Program-made: the position numbers and the translations under genes | The notes under the pieces: model-generated | What the model was told of the DNA's origin: nothing | Databases searched by the model: none | The model's input: only the letters and a program-made list of their open reading frames with translations | In this document: piece after piece, positions 32,315-42,008 of the stretch | Numbering within the stretch: position 1 is the stretch's first letter | Layout of the letters: every line of letters starts with the position of its first letter | Source: Mytilisepta virgata | Lineage: Eukaryota > Mollusca > Bivalvia > Mytilida > Mytilidae | Assembly: GCA_028015205.1 (NCBI GenBank) | Contig: CM051516.1 | Span: 52,828,230-52,892,229, forward strand | DNA length: 64,000 bases | Reading direction: 5' to 3'

Positions 32315-33060
32315 TCTCGCCTGGGACAAAAAGTTGTGAAAGCGAGATATAGGTATAACGTGGCAGCAGCGTAAATTTTTTTTAAAAACTTTAATAACTT
32401 TGCACATACATTGTATAATATCTTACAATTATGATTTATGGTCCACAGATAGCTTATCGTATAAGGTTTGCCATAGTATACTTGTCTTGTGACCCTGACA
32501 TCATTTTCATGGTTCACTGACTTCATATTGAATCATAAACATACATGTAAAATCTGTGTCCAAGTTTCATGGTGAAATCCATTTCTCAGCAACTGTAATA
32601 CCTAGGCCAACCATATTTGGTCTATAGATAGTTCTTAGTGGGTACAAATGTACATACCAGTCTGACACATGGCTTTGGACCTTGACCTCAATTTCATTCT
32701 TAAGGGCCTTTTCACATTTTCATGGTTACATTTTGTAAGTGCATTTCTCAGCAACTATAATACCTAGACTCACCATTTTTTATCAATAGATAGTTCTTGG
32801 TGGGTACATGTCAGTCTGACACCTGCCTTTTTCATGCTTGAGTGATCTGCGTCACATTTTTGTGATTAAGTCCATTTCTCAGAAACTGTAACACCTAGAC
32901 CCACCGTAAATGTGTATTTGGTTTATTGATAGTTCTTGGTGGTCTGACACTTGTCTATGGACATTGACCTCAACTTCATGGTTGATTGACTTTCATCCAA
33001 GTTTCTTGATTAAGTCCATTTTTCAGCAACTGTAATACCTAGAATTATTTATGTGTTACA
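32315..33060. mobile_element. Truncated copy of the TGTCTCGCCTG repeat family
   Basis: Begins TTTTTGTCTCGCCTGGGACA and AGCGAGATATAGGTATA, as the 44.09 kb element does. It then has degenerate units of ACTGTAATACCTAGA, ACATACCAGTCTGACAC and CTTGACCTCAA text at a 100-150-base spacing. No matching right end is visible, so it is 3' truncated. No ORF of note. Confidence 0.65.
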
Positions 33061-33674
33061 ATCAGCCAAAACCCTGTTTGTTACAATAGGCCAAACCCTG
33101 TTGTTTATTGCTACAGTTACTTCCCTCAGTTAGATTCTTATTTCAAAGTGTTGTTATAACACTATGTGACTTGTATATGTTAAAGAAGAGGTTCTACAGA
33201 TGCTTACAAATAAAAATCTGTAGACATACAAAATGTATTACATAAAATTATAACCCTATTTACAATTGTAGATGCATAGGCGTAGTTAAAAATTATGGGA
33301 GGTAATAATGTTAAATTGTACATGGGTCCATTCTGCATTTGCAAAATTGATAGATAATTTTACTTAGTGACAAGAATGATCTTTATGAATGGCAGGATGT
33401 AAATGTCATAATGCAATTAACTGTTTTTCAAAAATATGATGTTGTATATTGTCAAATAAATATGGGCATCTCATTGTATATATTGATGTACATGTATAAA
33501 GTGTCAATCTACAGCGTACTACAAAAACACCAACGCAGATTTTCCTCCAACTTCATATATAGGGTCAAATTTATCATCAAATTGGTATAAAGCAAAGACG
33601 TTGGACAAAATTATCATTGGCATATTATTGAAGGGATATATTTTATTCTGCAGGTATATTTTACTTTGTAGTCA

Positions 33675-34135
33675 TATTTATGCCCCGCCACGAACGTATA
33701 GATTTACCCTTGTCCATCCGTACGTACATTCTGGTTAAGTTTTGCGTTTAGCTCCATTTCTCAGAAATCTTTAGTAATATGTCAATGATATTTGACCACT
33801 ACAGTCCTCTTGTATAGTACAACACAGTTCAGTAACACTTGGATTGCTATGACCTACATTTCATGCTTCAGTGACTTTGGTTAAGTTTTGCATTTAGGTT
33901 TATCAGTGGATGTGTCTTTGGTAGTATTGAGCAGTCACACAATATTTGGGTCATTATGACCTACATTTTATGCTTGAGCGACTGGTTAAGTTTTACGTTT
34001 AGGTTCATTTCTTTGGAACTAAGCATAGTGTATCAATGAAACTTCATCAGTAGATGTGCCTTGGAACATCTGTACTGAGCATTCATACATGTTGACCTGC
34101 ATTTTAGGTGGGCATCCGTGTCTTACAGACACAAT
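33675..34135. repeat. Repeat beginning GCCCCGCC with diverged internal units
   Basis: Starts TATGCCCCGCCACGAACGT. It contains two to three diverged units around GGTTAAGTTTTGCGTTTAG, CCATTTCTC and GACCTACATTT, and ends near GGTGGGCATCCGTGTCT. The layout is like the other non-autonomous elements of this window, but the ends are not clear inverted repeats. Confidence 0.5.
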
Positions 34136-34636
34136 TTCTAATTTAAATATACATATTTTTTTTTCTTAAATAGGAACCCCTTAAATGTCACATAATGATA
34201 AATGCCACTGGGCATTAAGTAAATAACAATCAAATCTCTCCCTTGACCTTTTTGTATTGATCACATGTATGATGGTACATGTTGTACCTTTATAGATTTC
34301 CTGTCTAAAGGTAAAATTAACCATGTCTTTCTACATGATCATGCTTCCTTTAGTACGGAAGGTTAGAGAGGCAGTCGATCCTATCAGATCTAACCAAAGA
34401 CCTTAAAATTGGTATTTCCTGCATACCCTCTAAGACTGATCAGAATAATGTGTCCTGATGAGGATACATGTCATCTTTGAGACTCTTGACTTCATGAATT
34501 AGTCTAGTACAAAGCAAGATTCTAATTCAAACCACATCAACATGTTATGGTCCTAATAAATTTACCATGAATCAATCATTCAGTTACAACTATGAAACAT
34601 TTTATTTCTGCACTATTCTTTTTATATATTCCAGAA

Positions 34637-34683
34637 TGTTAAGCATGGGATAAATAAGTAGACCAGTCAAATTGAAGGAGGAT
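34637..34683 (+). promoter_or_regulatory. 5' leader of hydrolase gene 1 with a two-codon upstream ORF
   Basis: A possible acceptor TATTCCAG ends at 34636, so the ATG exon may be preceded by a non-coding exon. The leader holds ATGGGATAA at 34645-34653, a start-one codon-stop ORF in frame with, and 39 bases before, the main ATG at 34684. The sister gene has the same arrangement. Confidence 0.4.
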
Positions 34684-34996
34684 ATGGGTCATGGTACCAA
34701 AGGAGAGGACATTAAAATGGCCATGACATTTGTTCCTATTGGAAATTTCCAGCGACCCCAAGTAAGGTCAATGTCATGTGGCTGTCAGAGAGTTTATGTC
34801 CAGTTAATTTTCTTCCTGATATTCATCTTGTTAATAATGATGATTAGGATGGTAACCAACATGCGTGTCGTGTTTGTACAATACCACATGGATAGTGATA
34901 CCGATGGTGAGCTTGTTTTACTTCCTGCACAGTTTGCAGCATCTCGACAAGCTTACTGCCTGGATGGCTCTACACCAGGATATTATATAAGATATG
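34684..34996 (+). CDS. Hydrolase gene 1, exon 1 (signal anchor and family N-terminus)
   Basis: Codes residues 1-104 plus one base. TM segment VQLIFFLIFILLIMMI, then LVLLPAQFAASRQAYCLDGS and PGYYIRYG. Donor TATG|GTAATA, phase 1. Confidence 0.9.
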
Positions 34997-37900
34997 GTAA
35001 TATTTATATTAACTTGTATCAGTTATTTGTAAAAGCATAATTGAATGCATTTTGATAAATCCATAATCAATCCCTAATATTTTTAAAGATCTTTGTTAAC
35101 AGAAAGCATGGTAAGATGTATTAATGGGAATACTACTGTACCTCTTGTAATGCAATATAACTGTCAAAAATCAAAATGCAAGTTTGTATGCAATCTATAT
35201 CATTCTTCATTTTTTTTGCTATAACAAAAACATTACAAAGATTTTGTAATTTGTTAGCTATAGTTTGTATCTGGGTTACTTTTACAGTTACATTTATTTA
35301 ATTATGACAGTTATTTTATTAAAATTAATGGTACATTCAATAACATGAATCTTATTCCTCCCATTTGATACAAATGTGTAGAAAAATATTTGCATTTTTT
35401 AGCTCACCTGACCCGAAGGGTCAAGTGAGCTTTTCTCATCACTTGGCGTCCGTCGTCCGTCGTCGTCCGTTAACTTTTACAAAAATCTTCTCCTCTGAAA
35501 CTACTGGGCCAAATTGAACCAAACTTGGCCACAAGCATCATTAGGGTACATGTATCTAGTTTAAAAAATGTGTCCGAGACCCCGCCTGCCAACCAACATG
35601 GCCGACATGGCTAAAAATAGCACATAGGGGTAAACTGCAGTTTTTGTCTTATATCTCAAAAACTAAAGCAATTAGAGCAAAACTGACAGGGGTAAAAATG
35701 TTCATCAGGACAAGATCTACCTGTCATAAAATTTTCAGACGAATCGGTCAACCCTTTGTTGGGTTATTGCCCCTGAATTGTTAACTTTAAGGAAATTTTG
35801 CAGTTTTAGGTTATTATCTTGAATATTATTATAGATAAAGACAAATTGTAGACAGCAAAAATGTTCCACCAAGTAAGATCTACAAATAAGTCAACATGAC
35901 CAAAATCATTGATTGACCCCTTATAGGAGTTTTTGCCCTTTAAAGACAGCATCCAGCGTAAACTTTCCTTTAAATATCTTTTCCTCTCAAACCACTGGCC
36001 CAATTGAGATCAAAGTTTGGTGGAATGGTCCTTGGGTGGTCCCCTTCCAAAACTGTATCCGGCATTCCCGACTTCCAACCGACATGGCTGCTGTTACAAA
36101 AAATAGAAAAAAAAGGGGGGTGACTTTTAAAAATCTTCTTATATGAAACTACAAGTCCAGTTGGAACCAAAGTTTGCAGTAATAATTCTTAAGAGGTTCT
36201 GTTTCAGAAATATGTCCAATGACCCGGACTGTTAACCAAGATGGCCGCCACAGCCGAACTTAGTTTAACATAGGGCCCTATGGGAAAATTCATTGAAAAA
36301 TCTTCTTGTCTGAAACCATTTGACATATTGGAGCAGGACTTGGCGGCATTGGTCCTTAGGAGGTCCTTTTTCAGAAATGTGTCTGATTTCGTGGACTGTG
36401 AACCAAGATGGCCGCCACAGCCGAACTTAGTTTAACATAGGACCCTATGGGAAATTCACTTAAAAATCTTCTCGTCTGAAACCACTAAGCCAATTAGAAT
36501 TAGACTTGGAAGCAATGGTCCTTAGATGGTCCTCTTTCAGAATTTTGTGCGATGACCCAGACTGTCAACCAAGATGGCCGCCACACCCGAGCTTAGTTTA
36601 ACATAGGGCCCTATGGGAAAATTCATTGAAAAATCTTCTTGTCTGAAACCACTTGACCTATTGGAGCAGGACTTGGCGGCATTGGTCCTTAGGAGGTCCT
36701 TTCTCAGAAATGTGTCTGATTTCGTGGACTGTGAACCAAGATGGCCACCACAGCAGAACTTAGTTTAACATAGGACCCTATGGGAAAATCACTCAAAAAT
36801 CTTCTTGTCTGAAACCACTTGACCAATTGGAACCAGACTTGGCAGCAATGGTCCTTAGATGGTCCTCTTACAGAGGTGTGTCCGATGACCCGGACTGTCA
36901 ACCAAGATGGCCGCCACAACCGAACTTAGTTTAACATAGGGCCCTATAGGAAAATTCATTGAAAAATCTTCTTGTCTGAAACCACTTGGCATATTGGAGC
37001 CAAACTTGGCAGCATTGGTCCTTAGGAGGTCCTTTCTCAGAAATGTGTCTGATTTCGTGGACTGTTAACCAAGATGGCCGCCACAGCCGAACTTAGTTTA
37101 ACATAGGGCCTTATGGGAAAATTCATTGAAAAATCTTCTCGTCTGAAACCACTTAGCCAGTTGGAACAAGACTTAGCAGAAATGGTCCTTAGATGGTTCT
37201 CCTTTAGAAATGTATCCGTTGACCTGGACTTAACCAAGATGACTGCCACAGCTGAAATTAGTTCAACATAGAATCCTATAGAAAATAGCCAAATTGACTG
37301 CAACACTTAAATTTTTAGGTCTGCTCAAGGTGAAAAGTTAAATCCAGGTGAGCGATACAGGCTCTTGAGAGCCTCTAGTTCATTATTGTATACCATTATT
37401 GATATGCTTTTTTCAGGAAAAAGCCCAAACTTTAAAAAATGGATAATTTATTTACCTGGTGGAGCATGGTGTACATCTGTTGAAGAATGTTACAGCAGGT
37501 ATAGTTGTATTTTAATATTTACTGTAATCCTTATGATTTTTATGGTAGAATTAGGAAATTATTTGAAAAAATGTAGGTTAAAAATGTGAAGAAAAAGCTA
37601 GAATTAAAAAAAATAGCAGTGTGGGCATCCGTCTTTTAATATTTTTCATCTATATTTTGGAAAAAAGTCAAAAGCAAGAAAAAACAAGACCAAAACTGGG
37701 TCTTGACCTGCGTCACAGCATGCAATTCACTTTTGTTGAAGCCAAGAAAACTTTCACAAAATTTTTTCTAGTATTTTGAGTGTTGAATTTTTAACTATCG
37801 GCAAAAAGGAAGTGGCAGCATGACAGATCCAAAAATTGGAAACGCTACAACTCAACATTATGAAGCTGCAGACAGAATATAAAATCATTCTGTTAGCCAA

Positions 37901-40900
37901 GAAAACTCTGACGAAAGTTTCCTGTCCAAAGTCTTTCGGACGGACAGAGTCAAGTGGTTACTAGACCTGCTTTCGCATTGGTGACACAGGTAAAAATGTC
38001 AGTCTGAAAGAAGCTAGAGTAAAAAACCTACATATGAAGCATTTGTGTACTTCCCTGTCACCTCTCCTGAAAATCTAGTGCTTAATCTCTTAATACACAA
38101 CCTCAGATCATTGTAAAGTTACATTTATTTTTTTATAAATAGTTTTTAGATAAGTCAGATTTACAGATGTATTTATATATAAATGTTCTATGAATACAGT
38201 TTTATATTAAGGACAAAATAGGCTTAATTATATATATGCTTCTGTTACTTTTATTTTTACCCATCTTATTTTTTGCATGAATTAGCATCAGAATTTCTGA
38301 AACAACAATAACTTTTTGTATTTATTTCATTTTCCAAATTTTGTAGAAGTTTTACAGACTTGGGTTCCAGTGCAGATGCACCAGCTCTCTCAGCATTTGG
38401 AGGAATTCTATCTTCCAGTGAAAAAGACAATCCTGATTTTCATAAATGGAATATGGTCAAGTTCATGTATTGTGATGGCTCTTCATATTTAGGTATTACT
38501 GAAATTAAATAATCAACAAAATCATCTTGTGTAGATATGTGATATTCAAAGGGATAACTAAATCCCATACAACAAGCCATATGTATAATGCCCTAAATTA
38601 ATAATAGGTCCAAAAATTTAACCAATTTAAAAAAGCAATAAGCATCAATTAGACAACACAGAAAAAACTTCAAAAAGCAACAAAAAGACTCTCTCAAATT
38701 TAGGTTCCTGCAAAAATATTGACAGCATTAAACTAATTAATAAAATCCTCAAATTCTCAATTTCAATTTAGCATAAAATAAACGAAGAACAATAAATATT
38801 ATGCATTAGATATGAACTTGGCATTAATTACAAGAGAAGATAACATCTCTGTTAATTTGAATTGGTTTTTCCATTGGAAAGAAATAGCTTTTACACAAAA
38901 TGTAGCTCAACTGGCCTATAAGTCCACGTGAGCTATTGTCATCGCTTGGCATCCATCTACGGTGAATACTTTCCTTTAATGATATTCTCCTCTGAAACTT
39001 ATGGGCCAATTGGGACTGTACTTTGGTGGAATGGTCCTTGGGTGGCCCCTTCTAAAAGTATGTCTGGCATCCCTGACTTCCTACCGGCATGGCTCCTGTT
39101 ACTAAAAATAGAAAAAAGTAGTAGTTTTATTTCTATGAGACCACTTGGGCAGATGGAATCAAACTTGGCAGCAATGGTCCTCTTTCAGAATTATATCTGA
39201 TGACCTGGACCGTCCGCCAAGATGGCCGCCACAGCTGAACTTAGTTTAACATAGGTACCTACAGGAAAATTCATTTAAAAATCTTCTTGTCTGAAACTGC
39301 CTGGTCCATTGGAACCAGACTTGGCTTAGGACCTAAATTTGCCAATCTTCATATCTTAAATCACTTGGCCATTTGGAACCAGACTTGGCAGCAATGGTCC
39401 TCTTTCAGAATTGGTTTTGATGACCTAGACTGTCAACTAAGAGATGGCCACTACAGCCGAACTTAGTTTTACGTAGTACCGTATGGGAAAACCAGCCAAG
39501 ATGACTGCTACTCTTAAATTTTTAGTCCTGCTAAAGTCTGACATGTTAAATCCAGGTGAATGACACAGGCTCTTGGGAGCCTTCAGTTTCATACAATCAG
39601 ATGAATTGGCATGATACAAGTAGGATGATACAAGCTAAGAAACAGAGACATTTTTTGAAGCTTCATTTTAATTTGTAAAATTAAATTTATTTTAGGAAAC
39701 AGAAATGGAACAGTTAGATATAAATCTAAACATATCTACCTACGTGGTTTTGCTGTATTTAATTCATTGATAGATCATCTCATTGAACATACAGATTTAT
39801 CATCTGCTGATAATGTCATTCTGGCTGGTACCTCAGGTAATACAATTTTAACATTTTGACATTTTTGCAGCTACTTCAGATAATAGAATTTTAAGGTTTG
39901 ACATTCTGGCAGGTACTTCCGATAAACTTACATACCTTCTATCCGTACTTAGATATGTATTAATCAGCTGTTTGGTAATGCTGTGAGGATTACATTTGAA
40001 GGATTACAGCTCCTTGTAACTAAAGAAAAATTAATGTTATGTCTGTCACTGTTGTAAATTATTACTAGCTTTTGTAAGTACAGAATCAATATATCTTGTG
40101 AACACTTAATGGTAATATGCTGGGCTTTTTAATTCTTTGTACAAATACTTGCAATTGGAAAGTATTTTTTCAGTTTAACTTAGAGTATATGTACCATTTA
40201 ACAATCCATCAATTTTACCTTTGATTGCCTTTTACATTTTTAATCTTTTACAAAATCTCTGATCCAATTTTAACTATGGAAAATTTTCTGAAAGGGTTTT
40301 TTATGAACCATGGGGCCAATTGGAACTAAACTTTCACACCATTTAGGACTATATAACTGAAACTGACTTTTGAGTATGTACTGGTATAATTGATATTGTT
40401 ATGTAGATTAAATGATGTAACAAACACACAATTGTTTTACAGCTGGAGGTTTAGGTGCTTTAATCAATGGAGACTATCTTAGAGACAGACTATCATCCGT
40501 AGAATCTTTACATGTCCTGTTAGATGGTATGGTGTTTACAGATCAGCCTAGTATTAATGGAGATTCTGTCATGGCTAATCTTTTAAAGAAAACGTTCTAC
40601 TTTCACAATATCAAAGGTAAATTTAAATCCAAGTATATACTGAAAATTTTTAATACAACTTTAAACTGATATTTTAAATTGATATTAGACTTTGAAGATG
40701 TTTTTGCCATTCCTGAGTTGATGCAGTCATTGAAAACACTTTGATCTGAAGTTATGCACTAATCACTGATCAAATATTTATTTATTCCATCATTTAAGGA
40801 TGAATTTGGTCACTACTATGAATATGATTTGCTTGTTGCTTTTACAAAAGAAAAATGGTAAAGAAACAGAGGATAAACAGCACATTGTTTCAGTTATTTT

Positions 40901-42008
40901 ATATACATGTGTATCAAATATACTAGTCCAAGATTCCTTTGATGTCAAACAGCCTGTTTTAGATTTGACCAGGGCTCTGGGATGTCTCTCCAGTTATAAT
41001 ACTGTGAAAGCTGATTCTGTCAAGAATCTGCTCTTATCAGTATTTTATGACAAATGTATTTATTTATTTTCTACCAAGAAAACTTTATATGTTACTACTA
41101 CAACCATATTTTGCTGTTTTAGTATTTTTGTTTGTTTTAAGCAATGTCTCCTAAATATTAAGAAATTAATTCATAATAGCTGCTTAGTATAGATGACGAA
41201 TTTGTGTCTTGATACTTTCATTGCTTGGTCAAAAATTTCAAGTGGACAACAATAATTTTTGAAAATAATTATTCAAATGATTTATATGGAAGGAAGATGT
41301 ATAAATTTTCAGAAATATCATTGAAATTAAAAAGACATAGCTAAATATTGTGTAATAATTTCTCAGTTTTATATATAAAGAGAACTCTTCCACTGCCCTG
41401 GCATTTATAAAATTGGCTGAGGCCATCAGAGGAATGTTATAGTTTGTCTTCTTGTAATTTCAGGCTCTATTTTATTGCATTATATCCACTTTTTAGTATT
41501 CACATAAATTTAGGTAATATAGTAACACTAAATATGTTCATATGTTATTTCAGACACTCCCAGCATTAAAGATTGTACCTCAGAACTAAACAATTTAGAA
41601 CAGTGGAAGTGCCTGCAGCCAGGACATTACTACAAACATGTATATACTCCTGCCTTCTTTATCCAATCCTTCCATGACACTTGGTATTCCTCGCATGCCT
41701 TAGGTATACAGTGTTCAACAACAGCTTGTAAGAGGGCAGAATTAGAAATGGTGGAAAAAAGTAGGCAGCATCTACTTAAATCATTACAGCAGATTCTAAC
41801 TTCAACAGGAGATGGATTGTTTGCTTCATCTTGCCCGTTTCACTGGGTCTTGCTGAAATCAACATTTTATGAAAATTTGCAGATTAATGGAACTTCAGTT
41901 TCGGAAGCTGTTGGTCAGTGGTATTTTCACAGAAGGGCTTCACCATCACATTTTGTTCAGAGTGAACCTATGTCTAAAATGAGAAATAGATGTGTTAAGG
42001 TAGTTTAG
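34684..42008 (+). CDS. Membrane-anchored pectin acetylesterase/Notum-family hydrolase, gene 1 (intact)
   Basis: Six exons (34684-34996, 37417-37498, 38347-38492, 39696-39836, 40443-40616, 41554-42008) join in phase to 436 residues. The family contains plant pectin acetylesterases and animal Notum, a carboxylesterase that removes the palmitoleoyl group from Wnt. Visible signatures are GELVLLP, YCLDGSTPGYYIRYG, the glycine-rich oxyanion segment LPGGAWC (117-123), YCDGSSY (173-179), IYLRGFAVF, the nucleophile elbow GTSAGG (S227), FHDTW (D327) and CPFHW (H382). These align with Ser232, Asp340 and His389 of human NOTUM, so the triad is complete. A hydrophobic stretch at residues 37-54 after a short basic N-tail predicts a signal anchor, with the enzyme domain in the Golgi lumen or outside. 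The ATG is the first after an in-frame stop at 34651. It is closer in motif style to pectin acetylesterase-like members than to true Notum, so the substrate is unknown. A tandem paralogue follows at 54.2 kb. Confidence 0.92.
34997..37416 (+). other. Hydrolase gene 1, intron 1
   Basis: Contains AT-rich sequence (34997-35400), then repeat copy E1 (35401-37378), and only 38 bases before the acceptor TTTTTTCAG. No host gene inside. Confidence 0.85.
35401..37378. mobile_element. Repeat copy E1: element with a 167-bp internal array
   Basis: Starts AGCTCACCTGACCCGAAGGG and ends CCAGGTGAGCGATACAGG, then AGAGCCTCTAG; CTCACCTG and CAGGTGAG form short inverted ends. The left part is unique (35401-36150). 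The right part is seven tandem units of about 167 bases marked by CCAAGATGGCCGCCACA at 36241, 36408, 36574, 36741, 36907, 37074 and 37239. Alternate units read GATTTCGTGGACTG or GATGACCCGGACTG, giving a two-unit higher-order period of 333. No protein is encoded. Copies E2 and E3 lie in other introns of this locus. Confidence 0.88.
37417..37498 (+). CDS. Hydrolase gene 1, exon 2 (oxyanion segment)
   Basis: Codes residues 105-131 plus two bases: KSPNFKKWIIYLPGGAWC, then TSVEECYSR. The GGAWC turn corresponds to the GGW/GGGWC oxyanion segment of the family. Phase 1 in, phase 2 out. Confidence 0.9.
37499..38346 (+). other. Hydrolase gene 1, intron 2
   Basis: AT-rich, with a fragment (GTGGGCATCCGTCTTTTAAT near 37621) resembling repeat ends seen elsewhere in the window. 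No coding signal. Confidence 0.75.
38347..38492 (+). CDS. Hydrolase gene 1, exon 3 (YCDGSSY segment)
   Basis: Codes residues 132-180 plus one base. SFTDLGSS, then NPDFHKWNMVKFMYCDGSSY. The YCDG word is a family hallmark. Acceptor TTTGTAG, donor TTAG|GTATTA. Confidence 0.9.
38493..39695 (+). other. Hydrolase gene 1, intron 3
   Basis: Holds repeat copy E3 (38902-39586) in its distal half. The rest is AT-rich and featureless. Confidence 0.8.
38902..39586. mobile_element. Repeat copy E3 (shortened)
   Basis: Same family as E1 and E2. It begins TAGCTCAACTGGCC, contains two or three units of the 167-bp type (AAGATGGCCGCCACAGC at 39220-39236, then a diverged unit), and ends CCAGGTGAATGACACAGG with GGGAGCCTTCAG. 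More diverged than E1. Ends 109 bases before the exon 4 acceptor. Confidence 0.8.
39696..39836 (+). CDS. Hydrolase gene 1, exon 4 (up to the nucleophile serine)
   Basis: Codes residues 181-227 plus one base: NRNGTVRYKSKHIYLRGFAV, then LIDHLIEH and NVILAGTS. The exon ends within the codon after Ser227. Phase 1 on both sides. Confidence 0.92.
39837..40442 (+). other. Hydrolase gene 1, intron 4
   Basis: AT-rich. A short direct echo of the exon 4 end (TTCTGGCAGGTACTTC near 39905) and a weak fragment of the 167-bp family (GGGCCAATTGGAACTAAAC, 40314-40332) are visible. Confidence 0.7.
40443..40616 (+). CDS. Hydrolase gene 1, exon 5 (nucleophile elbow and following helix)
   Basis: Codes residues 228-285 plus one base: AGGLGALINGDYLRDRL, then SLHVLLDGMVFTDQPSIN and FYFHNIKG-type end. 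Completes the GTSAGG elbow with exon 4. Acceptor TTTTACAG. Confidence 0.92.
40617..41553 (+). other. Hydrolase gene 1, intron 5
   Basis: Non-coding. A 130-codon ORF at 40800-41192 has no family signature and falls inside the intron. It is probably chance. Confidence 0.7.
41554..42008 (+). CDS. Hydrolase gene 1, exon 6 (catalytic Asp and His, C-terminus)
   Basis: Codes residues 286-436 and TAG. EQWKCLQPGHYYKHVYTPAF, FHDTW (D327), GDGLFASSCPFHW (H382) and GTSVSEAVGQWYF follow the order of the Notum/PAE C-terminal part. The tail after 410 is short, without a GPI signal. Confidence 0.92.

Larger units (their letters stand above)
9901..34620. other. Intergenic region rich in decayed repeats
   Basis: About 25 kb without a convincing host gene on either strand. 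ORFs here are short, AT-biased and mostly lack an internal domain pattern. The recognisable contents are the repeats, foldbacks, SINE, retroelement tails and minisatellites listed separately. Stretches 13.4-15.1, 15.5-17.9, 19.8-23.9, 29.3-29.8, 30.0-31.7 and 34.2-34.6 kb show nothing recognisable beyond low-complexity sequence and isolated motifs. Confidence 0.7.

Noticed and set aside
35401..37306. Several 60-120-codon ORFs on both strands
   Set aside because: They arise from the 167-bp repeat units and repeat their own peptide. Not genes.
40800..41192. 130-codon ORF inside intron 5 of hydrolase gene 1
   Set aside because: It opens no domain and lies between exons whose direct joining restores the family sequence perfectly.
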